Of a stretch of DNA of 45,285 bases, positions 8,606 to 16,987 are shown piece by piece. The stretch covers positions 70,433 to 115,717 of the forward strand of contig JAHDGJ010000012.1 of assembly GCA_020627705.1 (NCBI GenBank), given 5' to 3'. Within the stretch, counting starts at the first letter, position 1. Each line of letters begins with the position of its first letter. The translations under genes and the position numbers were made by a program. The notes under the pieces were generated by a model. It was not told the origin of the DNA. It saw only the letters and a list, made by a program, of their open reading frames with translations, and ran no database searches. Source of the stretch: Saprospiraceae bacterium. GTDB lineage: Bacteria; Bacteroidota; Bacteroidia; Chitinophagales; Saprospiraceae.

Positions 8606-10105
8606 TTATTGAAACTCGTAACACCCTATATCAGGAGTTTGTGTATCCCTAATGTTTCCTTCCAAATCATCCAAAATGTTGGTGAGGGGAATTGCGGCTT
8701 GCTCAGCTATAGAACCTGTATCCAATTTGAAATTTAGATTGTCAACATCAACAAACAACGTGTCGCTGTCTGAAGTATTGAAGTTTATACACCCAATGCA
8801 ATGGTCAAAGAAATTGGCAAATCTTGGAGTTGTTAATAAAGTATCTACTCGAACTATACAATTTTGCATTTCAAATTCGAACATTCCAGGCGTTCCATTA
8901 GAAATATCATCTAAAATGAGCTCATCGACATCTGATCCCATCAATATCGAATTGTTTATAGAGAAATTGAGCGGATTGTCGCTGACTTCAGAACAAAATT
9001 GATCTCTACATAAATAATTATCTAACCGAATACTGCTTTTATCGTCAAAGTATGAAGCTATCGTGCTGTAATCAATGACATAATTTCCTCCATAGCTGAA
9101 TTGTACTGAATGATTCCCGTTGCTATGAACCAAACAGTTGCTCATATTCACCTCTGCATGAATACCAACCACACCCCATGATGATGTATTGAGCATTTGG
9201 CTATGGTCCAAAGATACCTCTGCTAAAGAATCCGCCCAGACTCCAAAAATTGAATTTTTGATCGTAGTGTACGAAAGTTTGTTGTTTTTGCTCTCAGCCA
9301 AAAAACGGACGCCTTGCCATTGTCCTGAATCATCTTGGAAAGATTCCTCCAATCTATCCCCTTGTACGAAAACAGTATCCGTAGGTGTTCCGTTTGCGAT
9401 GAGATTACCATTTTCGCCAACTAAAATAAGGCCGTCGTTGTATATTCCAAGATCATTACTTACGACTCCTCCGTGCACATAAATCTCTGTACCAGGAGGC
9501 CATACCAATGTGCAATCATCGATTAATAATATACCATAGATTACATATGGTTTAGGATCATCCCACACCACAGGATTTATATCACAAGGCAAAAGTGTTG
9601 CCCCACCTTGGCTAAACTGATCGGGTATATAATTGGCATTTTGGCCCCAAGCTTCCAGATTGATATCTTGTTCTTGCGAACCATGATTTACCAAAATTCG
9701 GTCCTCAATAATAAAAGGACTTACAGACAAAGGATTATCGGGATCGATGGTTGTTTCTATAAAAATATAGGTACTGTCATTGGCATTGATTTCTACATTT
9801 TCAATCCTTCTACCTGAAACGCCATCAATATTCATTCTAAAAAATGAATTACTTCCTGATTCTATTTCAAAAGCATTAACGAGAACCCTTTCGCTATGCG
9901 GATTAAAAACCTTCACAAAACGCGTAGCAGAACCCAATTGAGTAAATACCGTATCGAATCTTAAGGTATCAAGTGAAAATTCTAACACTATATCTCCGTT
10001 ATAAAAAGATTCGTCTTTACACGATTGCATGATTATGCAACATCCAAATAGACCCAAGGTCAAAAGGAAATAAAATTTATTCTTCAATGTGCGCTTTGTC
10101 TGCAT
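8606..10105 (-). CDS. Lipoprotein with right-handed beta-helix-like repeats and DIGCYE terminal motif
   Basis: The 499-residue protein has a lipoprotein signal peptide with lipobox MQSC (Cys29). The N-terminal ~150 residues read as beta-sandwich (SLDTLRFDTVFTQLGS, VFNPHSERVLVNAFEI). From about residue 220 there are repeated short strands and Asn ladders (NNKLSYTTIKNSIFGV, NMSNCLVHSNGNHSV), typical of parallel beta-helix proteins. The end, NIRDTQTPDIGCYEFQ, matches the terminal motif common in choice-of-anchor-Q/beta-helix proteins of Bacteroidota. No catalytic residues for a polysaccharide lyase could be recognised. It precedes the second lipoprotein by 100 bases on the same strand and may head the sigma operon. 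Function is unknown. Confidence 0.75.
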   Translation of the reverse strand: MQTKRTLKNKFYFLLTLGLFGCCIIMQSCKDESFYNGDIVLEFSLDTLRFDTVFTQLGSATRFVKVFNPHSERVLVNAFEIESGSNSFFRMNIDGVSGRRIENVEINANDSTYIFIETTIDPDNPLSVSPFIIEDRILVNHGSQEQDINLEAWGQNANYIPDQFSQGGATLLPCDINPVVWDDPKPYVIYGILLIDDCTLVWPPGTEIYVHGGVVSNDLGIYNDGLILVGENGNLIANGTPTDTVFVQGDRLEESFQDDSGQWQGVRFLAESKNNKLSYTTIKNSIFGVWADSLAEVSLDHSQMLNTSSWGVVGIHAEVNMSNCLVHSNGNHSVQFSYGGNYVIDYSTIASYFDDKSSIRLDNYLCRDQFCSEVSDNPLNFSINNSILMGSDVDELILDDISNGTPGMFEFEMQNCIVRVDTLLTTPRFANFFDHCIGCINFNTSDSDTLFVDVDNLNFKLDTGSIAEQAAIPLTNILDDLEGNIRDTQTPDIGCYEFQ

Positions 10106-10113
10106 TAAAACAA

Positions 10114-10142
10114 TTGGAATATATGCGAAAATACTACATTTG
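10114..10142 (+). promoter_or_regulatory. Bacteroidota-type sigma-A promoter for the glycosyltransferase operon
   Basis: A TTG (10114-10116), an 18-base spacer and a perfect TAnnTTTG -7 box (TACATTTG, 10135-10142) sit 23 bases before the GTG start of the first glycosyltransferase gene. The form matches the known Bacteroidota promoter consensus. The region also separates divergent genes. Confidence 0.65.
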
Positions 10143-10165
10143 ACAGGCTATCAAGATGTCCTTAC

Positions 10166-10864
10166 GTGTCAATTACAAAACCTATCGTTGATATTATTAT
10201 TCCTGCTTATAACGAGGAGCATTCGATCCAAAGTGTGATTAATGAAATTCCTAAGGAAATAACTCGGCACATCTTTGTTTGCAACAATGCAAGTACTGAT
10301 AATACAAGCAAAAATGCTACGGAAGCAGGTGCGATCGTTTTGGATCAACCCCTTAAAGGCTATGGCAATGCATGTTTAAAAGGGATAGAGCGCATCAAGT
10401 CCTTAAAAATTAAGCCAGACATTGTCGTTTTTCTAGATGGAGATTATAGTGATTATCCTGAGGAAATGGTTGCGCTCATTGAGCCAATAGTAAATGATCA
10501 AGTGGATCTAGTGATAGGATCCAGAGCCTTAGGAGATATGGAAAGAGGAGCCATGATGCCCCAACAAATATTCGGAAATTGGTTAGCGACAACGCTAATA
10601 AAATTGATTTATGGTTATCGGTTTACGGATTTGGGACCCTTTAGATCCATATCGTATTCCAAACTAATCGAGTTGGATATGCAGGATAAAACCTTTGGTT
10701 GGACTGTAGAAATGCAAGTAAAGGCTGCCAAGGAAAAATTAAAATGTATAGAAGTCCCTGTGCGCTATCGCAAAAGAATCGGTGTTTCTAAAGTTTCTGG
10801 CACTATAAAAGGTACCATACTAGCCGGACACAAAATATTATGGACCATATTTAAATTGATATGA
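10166..10864 (+). CDS. Family 2 glycosyltransferase, DPM1/polyprenyl-phosphate sugar synthase-like
   Basis: This is a cytoplasmic GT-A fold glycosyltransferase of 232 residues. It has the nucleotide-binding start DIIIPAYNEE, the NNASTDNT loop, the metal-binding DGD (VVFLDGDYSD, about 95) and the acceptor-side segment GSRALGDMERGAM. Without C-terminal membrane helices it resembles the soluble dolichol-phosphate mannose/glucose synthase type. The start is a GTG; no in-frame ATG exists between it and the promoter's -7 box. The next gene overlaps it by ATGA. A polyprenyl-phosphate-linked sugar made here could serve as donor for the GT-C enzyme two genes downstream. The sugar is not predictable. 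Confidence 0.88.
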   Translation: MSITKPIVDIIIPAYNEEHSIQSVINEIPKEITRHIFVCNNASTDNTSKNATEAGAIVLDQPLKGYGNACLKGIERIKSLKIKPDIVVFLDGDYSDYPEEMVALIEPIVNDQVDLVIGSRALGDMERGAMMPQQIFGNWLATTLIKLIYGYRFTDLGPFRSISYSKLIELDMQDKTFGWTVEMQVKAAKEKLKCIEVPVRYRKRIGVSKVSGTIKGTILAGHKILWTIFKLI

Positions 10865-12345
10865 TTGGATTTGTAGGATATACGATATTGACTATTTACC
10901 TCATAGCATTGGTCTATGTTACCATTTATTGCTTACTGCAATTTCAATTGCTGATTAGATATTCTTTGCCAAAGCGCAATTTGGAGGAACTCCCAACCTT
11001 CGAATTAAATGACGAAGAATTACCAATGGTTACTATTCAACTTCCTGTATTTAATGAGAAGTATGTTATGGAACGTCTCATCGATAACATTTTTTTTATG
11101 GACTATCCAAAAGACAAATTGGAGGTACAAGTTTTGGATGATTCTACGGACGATACCATTGAAATTTCGAAGCGAAAAGTTGAAGAATATAAAGCGCAAG
11201 GCTTCGATATTAGCCTATTTCATCGCATTGATCGACAAGGATACAAAGCTGGCGCTTTAAAACAAGCAACACCATCAGCTAAGGGAGAATATATCGCCAT
11301 TTTTGATGCTGACTTTTTACCTAATCCTGATTTTTTAAAGAAAACCATTCCTCATTTTAAAAATGAAAATGTTGGTGTAGTCCAAACTAGATGGGAACAC
11401 ATTAATCAAAGCTATTCTCTTTTGACAAGGTTGCAAGCCTTTCAATTAAACGTACATTTTACGGTAGAGCAGCAAGGAAGAGAGTCAGGGGACTATTTGC
11501 TTCAATTTAATGGCACTGCTGGCGTTTGGAGAAAAGAGACCATATCTGATGCGGGTGGATGGGAAGCAGATACTTTGACAGAAGATTTAGACCTTAGTTA
11601 CAGGGCGCAATTAAAAGGTTGGAAAATTGTGTATTTGGAAGAAGTAGGCTCCCCTGCCGAGCTACCCGCCGAAATGAATGGTTTAAAATCTCAACAATTT
11701 AGATGGATGAAAGGCGGTGCCGAAACCGCACGTAAAATGATTCCAACCATCTGGAAATCTAATATTCCTTTGCATAAGAAAATTCATGGTACTGCCCACT
11801 TATTGGGAAGCTCTGTTTTTTTATGTGTGTTTATCATGGGTATATTTAGCGTTCCGCTTCTCTTCCTCATAAAGCCAGCTGGCATCAATATGGATTTTTT
11901 GATGATCTTTTTGATCAGTTTGGTAGCCCTCATTTTTGTATATCTGCAAGCCAATGTATTTACTAATTGGGAGAAAGAGAATAGAGCGAAGAAATTGATG
12001 AAATTTATTTTGATTTTCCCAATTTTTTTGGCGCTCTCCATGGGATTGGCCTTCCATAACTCTTTAGCAGTAATTCAAGGATTTATCGGCAAAAAATCAG
12101 CCTTTGTACGCACTCCAAAGTTTAATATTTCAAACAAAAAAGATTCATATCTAAACAAGAAATACTTAGATCTCAAAATACATAGAAACACCATCATAGA
12201 GGGGCTTCTAGCTTTATACTTTTTGTTTGCCATTTTTGCAGGGTTTTACGTAGGCAATAGTGGCTTCTTTATCTTTCACTTTTTCCTTATGTTAGGATAT
12301 GCAACCATATTCTATTATTCTGTAAAGCATTTGAGGTATAAGTAA
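10861..12345 (+). CDS. Processive family 2 glycosyltransferase, cellulose synthase-like membrane protein
   Basis: This 494-residue membrane-bound GT2 belongs to the cellulose synthase-like/CslA-type group. The N-terminal membrane segment (TILTIYLIALVYVTIYCLLQF) is followed by a cytosolic catalytic domain with the processive signature: VLDDSTDDT, the metal site FDADFLP, TEDLDLS and QQFRW (the QxxRW motif). Four C-terminal membrane segments follow. Such enzymes make beta-linked polysaccharides such as glucomannan or cellulose-like chains from nucleotide sugars. It is the middle gene of the three-gene operon, with a 4-base overlap upstream. No BcsB- or PilZ-like partner is present, which argues against classical cellulose synthesis. 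Confidence 0.88.
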   Translation: MIGFVGYTILTIYLIALVYVTIYCLLQFQLLIRYSLPKRNLEELPTFELNDEELPMVTIQLPVFNEKYVMERLIDNIFFMDYPKDKLEVQVLDDSTDDTIEISKRKVEEYKAQGFDISLFHRIDRQGYKAGALKQATPSAKGEYIAIFDADFLPNPDFLKKTIPHFKNENVGVVQTRWEHINQSYSLLTRLQAFQLNVHFTVEQQGRESGDYLLQFNGTAGVWRKETISDAGGWEADTLTEDLDLSYRAQLKGWKIVYLEEVGSPAELPAEMNGLKSQQFRWMKGGAETARKMIPTIWKSNIPLHKKIHGTAHLLGSSVFLCVFIMGIFSVPLLFLIKPAGINMDFLMIFLISLVALIFVYLQANVFTNWEKENRAKKLMKFILIFPIFLALSMGLAFHNSLAVIQGFIGKKSAFVRTPKFNISNKKDSYLNKKYLDLKIHRNTIIEGLLALYFLFAIFAGFYVGNSGFFIFHFFLMLGYATIFYYSVKHLRYK

Positions 12346-12379
12346 GTCAAGTAAAATACCCCTATCAAAAGGAGTTAGT

Positions 12380-13678
12380 ATTCTGGCAATTCTACTTTGG
12401 GCCTGTGCTTGCCTAGCTTGTGTAATTGTTCCAGAGCAAAAAGATTTTCACCTTATTCTTCCTTTATACTCGCTGGCATTTGGTGCCTATTTGTTGTTGT
12501 CGTTTAAGTCCAATATTCCTTTAAAAGTATTGATTGCCGTCTGTATTTCGGTACGAATATTTTTACTTTTTGTTTTCCCAAATTTATCAGATGACATTTA
12601 TCGATTTATTTGGGATGGCAACCTAATTCAAGCAGGTTTAAATCCTTATTCGTACCTCCCTACAGACGTTCTTCCAATGGAAGTAAAAGGAAATTCAACG
12701 ATGCTTTTTGATCAACTCAATTCCCAAGGATATTATACTGTTTACCCCCCTTTAGCTCAACTCTTTTACTATATAAGCACATTGGCAAAGGAAAATTGGT
12801 GGTTAAATGCAGTATTGCTTAAAGTCCCGCTCTTAATGGCTGAATGTGGAAGCATTCTTTTGATGTTTCGAACACTTAAATTATTAGAACTGAATACAAG
12901 AAGAGTTCTTCTTTATGCCTTAAATCCTTTGATCATTGTCGAGCTTGTTGGAAACCTGCACTTTGAGGCCTTGACTGTATTTTTTTCGTTGCTTGCTGTT
13001 TACTTGGCATTAATCAATAAAGAAAAATTAAGCCCGTTAGTCTTGGCTTTAGGTGTCAGTGCCAAACTGCTTCCCTTGCTTTTTTTCCCTTTTATTTGGA
13101 AGTATCTAAGACACTCCAAATCTTTTTTTCTGTTGTTCGGATTAGCCAGTCTGCTCCTATTCACACCTGTATTGTTTGGATTACATATTTCAAAATTCGC
13201 ACAAAGCTTAGATCTCTATTTTGGTAAATTTGAATTTAATGGGGGCATTTACAATTTGTTGCGATTTGTTGGTTACAAATGCACTGGATATAATCTCATC
13301 AGATACATAGGACCTCTTATGGGTCTAATTTCTATGGCATGGTTTGCTTGGCTTTATAACAAACAACGCCAACAAGATGCTGTTCAATTAATAAGTTGCT
13401 GCTTTTGGGGGATTACCATTTATTATTTACTTTCTACAACAGTGCATCCGTGGTACTTAAGTCTTTCGTTGGCACTTTGTATATTCCTACCCTATCGATT
13501 TGTTGTTCTTTGGAGTTTTGTGATCATTCTGAGCTATATAAATTATAGCTATGATCCGTATTGGGAAAATCTGCTTGTTATTTCATTAGAATACATTGTG
13601 GTATTTGGTTTCATGCTCTATGAATTGAGGCAATTGTCAAATCCAATAGAGTTAACTTTTAAAGACAGCGCTGAGTAA
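12380..13678 (+). CDS. GT-C fold polyprenyl-phosphate-dependent glycosyltransferase (mannosyltransferase-like); likely ATT or CTG start
   Basis: This is a polytopic membrane protein of about 430 residues. The first luminal loop carries the acidic pair and context LSDDIYRFIWDGNL typical of GT-C enzymes that use polyprenyl-phosphate sugars, and about ten hydrophobic segments follow. The first ATG/GTG/TTG in this frame is a TTG at 12491, which would cut off an evident transmembrane helix. The frame stays open back to 12335, and the upstream codons read ILAILLWACACLACVIVP, a good first helix. An AAAAGGAG (12367-12374) lies 5 bases before ATT at 12380, next to CTG at 12383. I therefore propose a non-canonical start at 12380; 12491 is the conservative alternative. 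It lies 34 bases after the CesA-like gene, in the same operon. Confidence 0.75.
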   Translation: MLAILLWACACLACVIVPEQKDFHLILPLYSLAFGAYLLLSFKSNIPLKVLIAVCISVRIFLLFVFPNLSDDIYRFIWDGNLIQAGLNPYSYLPTDVLPMEVKGNSTMLFDQLNSQGYYTVYPPLAQLFYYISTLAKENWWLNAVLLKVPLLMAECGSILLMFRTLKLLELNTRRVLLYALNPLIIVELVGNLHFEALTVFFSLLAVYLALINKEKLSPLVLALGVSAKLLPLLFFPFIWKYLRHSKSFFLLFGLASLLLFTPVLFGLHISKFAQSLDLYFGKFEFNGGIYNLLRFVGYKCTGYNLIRYIGPLMGLISMAWFAWLYNKQRQQDAVQLISCCFWGITIYYLLSTTVHPWYLSLSLALCIFLPYRFVVLWSFVIILSYINYSYDPYWENLLVISLEYIVVFGFMLYELRQLSNPIELTFKDSAE

Positions 13679-13683
13679 AACAA

Positions 13684-13716
13684 AAAAGGGATAAACTAAA
13701 TTAGCTTACCCCTTTT
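13684..13716. terminator. Bidirectional intrinsic terminator between GT operon and gldN
   Basis: An imperfect stem (AAAGGG/CCCTTT ends, inner CTAA/TTAG) with A-run on the left and T-run on the right lies between two convergent operons and can serve both. Confidence 0.7.
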
Positions 13717-13737
13717 ATATTTAAACTGCAGAATAAT

Positions 13738-14616
13738 TTAATATTCCCAAAGGTCGTGTTCAAAATTAAATAGCTCAGCTTTAATCTTTTCGCCTTCTAA
13801 AAGCATATCAATACCAGCAGACTCGTATCCTTCATATATGTCGGACAATCGCAAATCAAGGACGTTGCTGTTCTTTATGATATAACTCGAAAACATTCGA
13901 GATTCAAAAAGATCATACCATGTCATACTTGCAATCACATTGTTCTCGTTGAACACTCTGTGTTGCGCTAAAGTCCTTCTAGCTTCAGGATAATAAATCC
14001 AAAACAATGGCTCTGGATACTTAAATTCTCCAGTTTCATCATCATATACGTCTCTAATAGGCGAAATCCCAAGGATACGCACCTTCATCATAGAAGCTTC
14101 CTCATCAAAATACCATATCTCCTTAACGCGATATCTTTTGATATCCTCCGCATTAATTGGAGATTCCGCTATTTCGATAGTTTCCTCGTATGTTTCGTAA
14201 TTAAAGTTTACAAATGTATCGATACGATTAAGTTTTCCTTGTAAGTCCTCCATAGAGATAGGCTCCTTGAAACTTTCGTCGTTAAATACCATGATCTCAC
14301 CATTTTCAGCCATTTCTCTAAAGACGTCAAACAAAGGCTTTTCAGGGTAAGCAAACGGAAGATTCATTTTTTCTCTAACGTCAATGACTCTCCAAATTCT
14401 TCTTTCCCAAGCAATGTCTGCTTCTCTCACGTGATCGTATTCCGTAATTCGGTTTTCTTCAACCAATCTACGCTTAACAATATCGTCGATATAAATATCC
14501 TCAGAAGGTGTGTCAGATTCTAATAAGTCAGTTTCTGGAGGTGTATCCTGAGCCTGTACGCTAAACGCGAACAAAGCAGAAACTAATAAACAGAATAAAA
14601 CTTTAAATGATTTCAT
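13738..14616 (-). CDS. gldN: T9SS/gliding motility protein GldN
   Basis: This periplasmic component of the type IX secretion machine associates with GldK in the outer ring. The 292 residues begin with a signal peptide ending near VQAQD. The family features DDIVKRRLVEENR, IWRVIDVREKMNLPFAYP and FWIYYPEARR are present. It is the last gene of gldK-gldL-gldM-gldN, 19 bases after gldM, and is followed by a bidirectional terminator. The gene order is the classical Bacteroidota one, which makes the assignment secure even where residues diverge. Confidence 0.95.
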   Translation of the reverse strand: MKSFKVLFCLLVSALFAFSVQAQDTPPETDLLESDTPSEDIYIDDIVKRRLVEENRITEYDHVREADIAWERRIWRVIDVREKMNLPFAYPEKPLFDVFREMAENGEIMVFNDESFKEPISMEDLQGKLNRIDTFVNFNYETYEETIEIAESPINAEDIKRYRVKEIWYFDEEASMMKVRILGISPIRDVYDDETGEFKYPEPLFWIYYPEARRTLAQHRVFNENNVIASMTWYDLFESRMFSSYIIKNSNVLDLRLSDIYEGYESAGIDMLLEGEKIKAELFNFEHDLWEY

Positions 14617-14635
14617 AATAATCGATTTGAGCTAA

Positions 14636-16228
14636 TTACTTTATGTTGAATACCATCTGACCAATATTCCTTGCGGCAGGGTCACCAGGGCATTTACACT
14701 TAATGTTTTCGAAGAAGTATTTATCTCCTCCTTTTGCTTTTTGAACTAATGCTTTCACTTTAGGATTATATTTTCCTCCAGTGTTTCTTTCAATCTGTAC
14801 ATCCTGACGCTTTGGTGCTCTTACCACAACAAATTCGGTAATATCACATTTTGCATCAAAATCAAATCCTTCGAGTACAGGGAATACACCTGGCATTACC
14901 TTAAACTGACCAGAAGGCATTGCCCCTCCTCTATCTTTACCCAGTTTTGGCACTGGATCAGGTATTCTCTTTACTCTAAAATCACGAGATTCGTTAAGAC
15001 CAGGAGCAGTGATATTGATTTTCGCAAACTCATTTTTCTTGGTAGGCCTCTGTACTCGCACATTATAATTTCCATCTTTTGGTTTGATAGATCCACCACC
15101 TGCACCACTCATGCTTACCTTGATGTCGTTTGATGCTACACCAGCTGCAGAAACCGCCACAGGGTTGTCCACACCAATGTAAAATACATTCATCTTTAAT
15201 GGAGATACGGTAACAGACCTTTCACCCACCTCATAGCTAAATTGCTTCTTGAAAGTTTGTGTTTCTCCAGTTACAGGATTCGTTAAAGTTGCAGCAGCTG
15301 TGAAAGACTTTTTACCAAGACCTCCAGGAGTAGTTTCATACACTGCAATACCATCTTTGTTGATTGGTAACTTTCTACCGTCCACAGTTATTGATATACC
15401 AGTTTTAGAATCTGCTGAAGCCCCTGCTGATAAGAACAATTCAGTCTTATACTTTTCTCCTTTAATAATGTATGACTTCTCAGGTGCCGAACCAATAGTG
15501 TATTTATCGATGACAACATCTGTAGAAGTACCTACTTTGTTTGCTAAGTAGTTTAAAGCAGCTGCTTCAGTAGACTTCACATCATTTATGAACTTGGTGA
15601 AAATTGGAATCGTGGCTTGCAATGGCATTTGCTTGAAATTCATTTCTGACCAAGACTTTTTACCCTTTTTCTCCCACGTTTCATCATCTATCTGAACAGC
15701 AATCTCTTTTTCGAAATTGGTTTTATCCTTCATCTCCACAGGATTACCTTTCAAATCTCTTACAGTAGTATCGTTATCAATATATTGCAAGATAGTTTCA
15801 CGATAGTCTATCAATCTTTGTTTCAATTCTTCTCCTTTACCACCATCTACCAAGTATCTGGTTGTAATTTCTTTATCCTTCTTACCCTTTAACTCGTCTG
15901 GATATTTTTCACTAAATCCTCCAGATTCACTAATCATGTGATCTTTTATACCATCAATGTATGATACAAGAGAAGAAGAAGCATCTCTAATAGGAGATAT
16001 TCTTTCCGCGTAGGTCGCTAAAGAAGCCTTTTTCTTTGCTCCATCCTCAATTAACTTTGGTAAAGATTCATTTTTTTGGTCAAGAGCGGAATTTGATTTT
16101 ACTAGCCCCTTATCCACCATCTTGAAGGCGTTGAATATTTCAGCAGAAACATTCAATGCTAAAAGAGCGGTAAGTACCAGGTACATGATGGTAATCATCA
16201 ACTGGCGGGGTTCCTTAGGTATTGACAT
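14636..16228 (-). CDS. gldM: T9SS/gliding motor protein GldM
   Basis: GldM is the periplasm-spanning shaft of the T9SS/gliding motor, anchored by one N-terminal helix that pairs with GldL. The 530 residues start with the conserved cytosolic and membrane segment PRQLMITIMYLVLTALLALN and continue with NAFKMVDKGLVKSN. The rest is the four-domain periplasmic shaft, with beta-rich domains such as SVTVSPLKMNVFYIGVDNPV. The gene lies 44 bases after gldL and 19 before gldN. Proton-motive force converted by GldL-GldM is transmitted to the GldK/N ring and the SprA translocon. Confidence 0.96.
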   Translation of the reverse strand: MSIPKEPRQLMITIMYLVLTALLALNVSAEIFNAFKMVDKGLVKSNSALDQKNESLPKLIEDGAKKKASLATYAERISPIRDASSSLVSYIDGIKDHMISESGGFSEKYPDELKGKKDKEITTRYLVDGGKGEELKQRLIDYRETILQYIDNDTTVRDLKGNPVEMKDKTNFEKEIAVQIDDETWEKKGKKSWSEMNFKQMPLQATIPIFTKFINDVKSTEAAALNYLANKVGTSTDVVIDKYTIGSAPEKSYIIKGEKYKTELFLSAGASADSKTGISITVDGRKLPINKDGIAVYETTPGGLGKKSFTAAATLTNPVTGETQTFKKQFSYEVGERSVTVSPLKMNVFYIGVDNPVAVSAAGVASNDIKVSMSGAGGGSIKPKDGNYNVRVQRPTKKNEFAKINITAPGLNESRDFRVKRIPDPVPKLGKDRGGAMPSGQFKVMPGVFPVLEGFDFDAKCDITEFVVVRAPKRQDVQIERNTGGKYNPKVKALVQKAKGGDKYFFENIKCKCPGDPAARNIGQMVFNIK

Positions 16229-16272
16229 TTTTTACTTTTTTTTTTGTTATCAAATAAAAACTTAAATCAATA

Positions 16273-16875
16273 CTAGCTCACAGGCTGTCTAAATGCACCC
16301 AAAACATTTCCATATACTGAGTTCAGTGAAGAAAGGTTTTTGTTTAGAGAAGACATTTGATCAGCATATAATTTTGTGTCATCCAAGGTTGAAGACAAAT
16401 TAGTCATAGCTTCATTCATCTGCGTATAGAAGTTGTTCATTGTTTTCATCTGCTCACCAGTTTGTGAGAAATCAACTTCCTGCAATGCTTTTAAAGAACC
16501 AAGGCTCTTTGACATTCCTTGCAACTCTTCCAACATACCACCTAATTTATTTTCTACGATGTCAGCATCTAGGCCTCTAGCCGCTGCTGATGTAGGTCCA
16601 TCTGTTAATGGATTTAGATTTGCTTTGTAATCATCTAGACCTGGGTATAGTTTGTCCCAGTAATAGTCTTTGTCTGGCCCAATAAGACCCAAGAATGCAA
16701 AAATTACCGCCTCAATTACTAGACCTAAAGTAAGAAGATCTACTTTCATACCAGCCACTACTGGCATTTCCCAAGATTGGATTTTATAAAGTGCTCCAAG
16801 CATCACTGCAGATGCTCCAAGACCAATAATCAAATTTTTAAAGTATTTGAAACCTTTAGATTTAAGAAAACTCAT
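16273..16875 (-). CDS. gldL: T9SS/gliding motor protein GldL
   Basis: GldL is the inner-membrane ion-channel subunit of the T9SS motor. The 200 residues have two transmembrane helices (about 13-31 and 45-63, the second containing LGLVIEAVIFAFLGLIGP with the functionally important Glu). A cytosolic coiled-coil-rich tail follows, with KTMNNFYTQMNEAMTNLSS. Its length and position between gldK and gldM are standard. The 112 bases between gldK and gldL contain no clear promoter or terminator, so the genes are probably one transcript. Confidence 0.95.
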   Translation of the reverse strand: MSFLKSKGFKYFKNLIIGLGASAVMLGALYKIQSWEMPVVAGMKVDLLTLGLVIEAVIFAFLGLIGPDKDYYWDKLYPGLDDYKANLNPLTDGPTSAAARGLDADIVENKLGGMLEELQGMSKSLGSLKALQEVDFSQTGEQMKTMNNFYTQMNEAMTNLSSTLDDTKLYADQMSSLNKNLSSLNSVYGNVLGAFRQPVS

Positions 16876-16987
16876 TGTTCGTTTTTTAAAAGTTATGGTT
16901 GTTAAAAAAAAGTTTAGCTATATACAGTATATTCTACATCCCAGAACAAGTCACGAGAGTATAGAAGTATTCTATTTATTCAAAATT

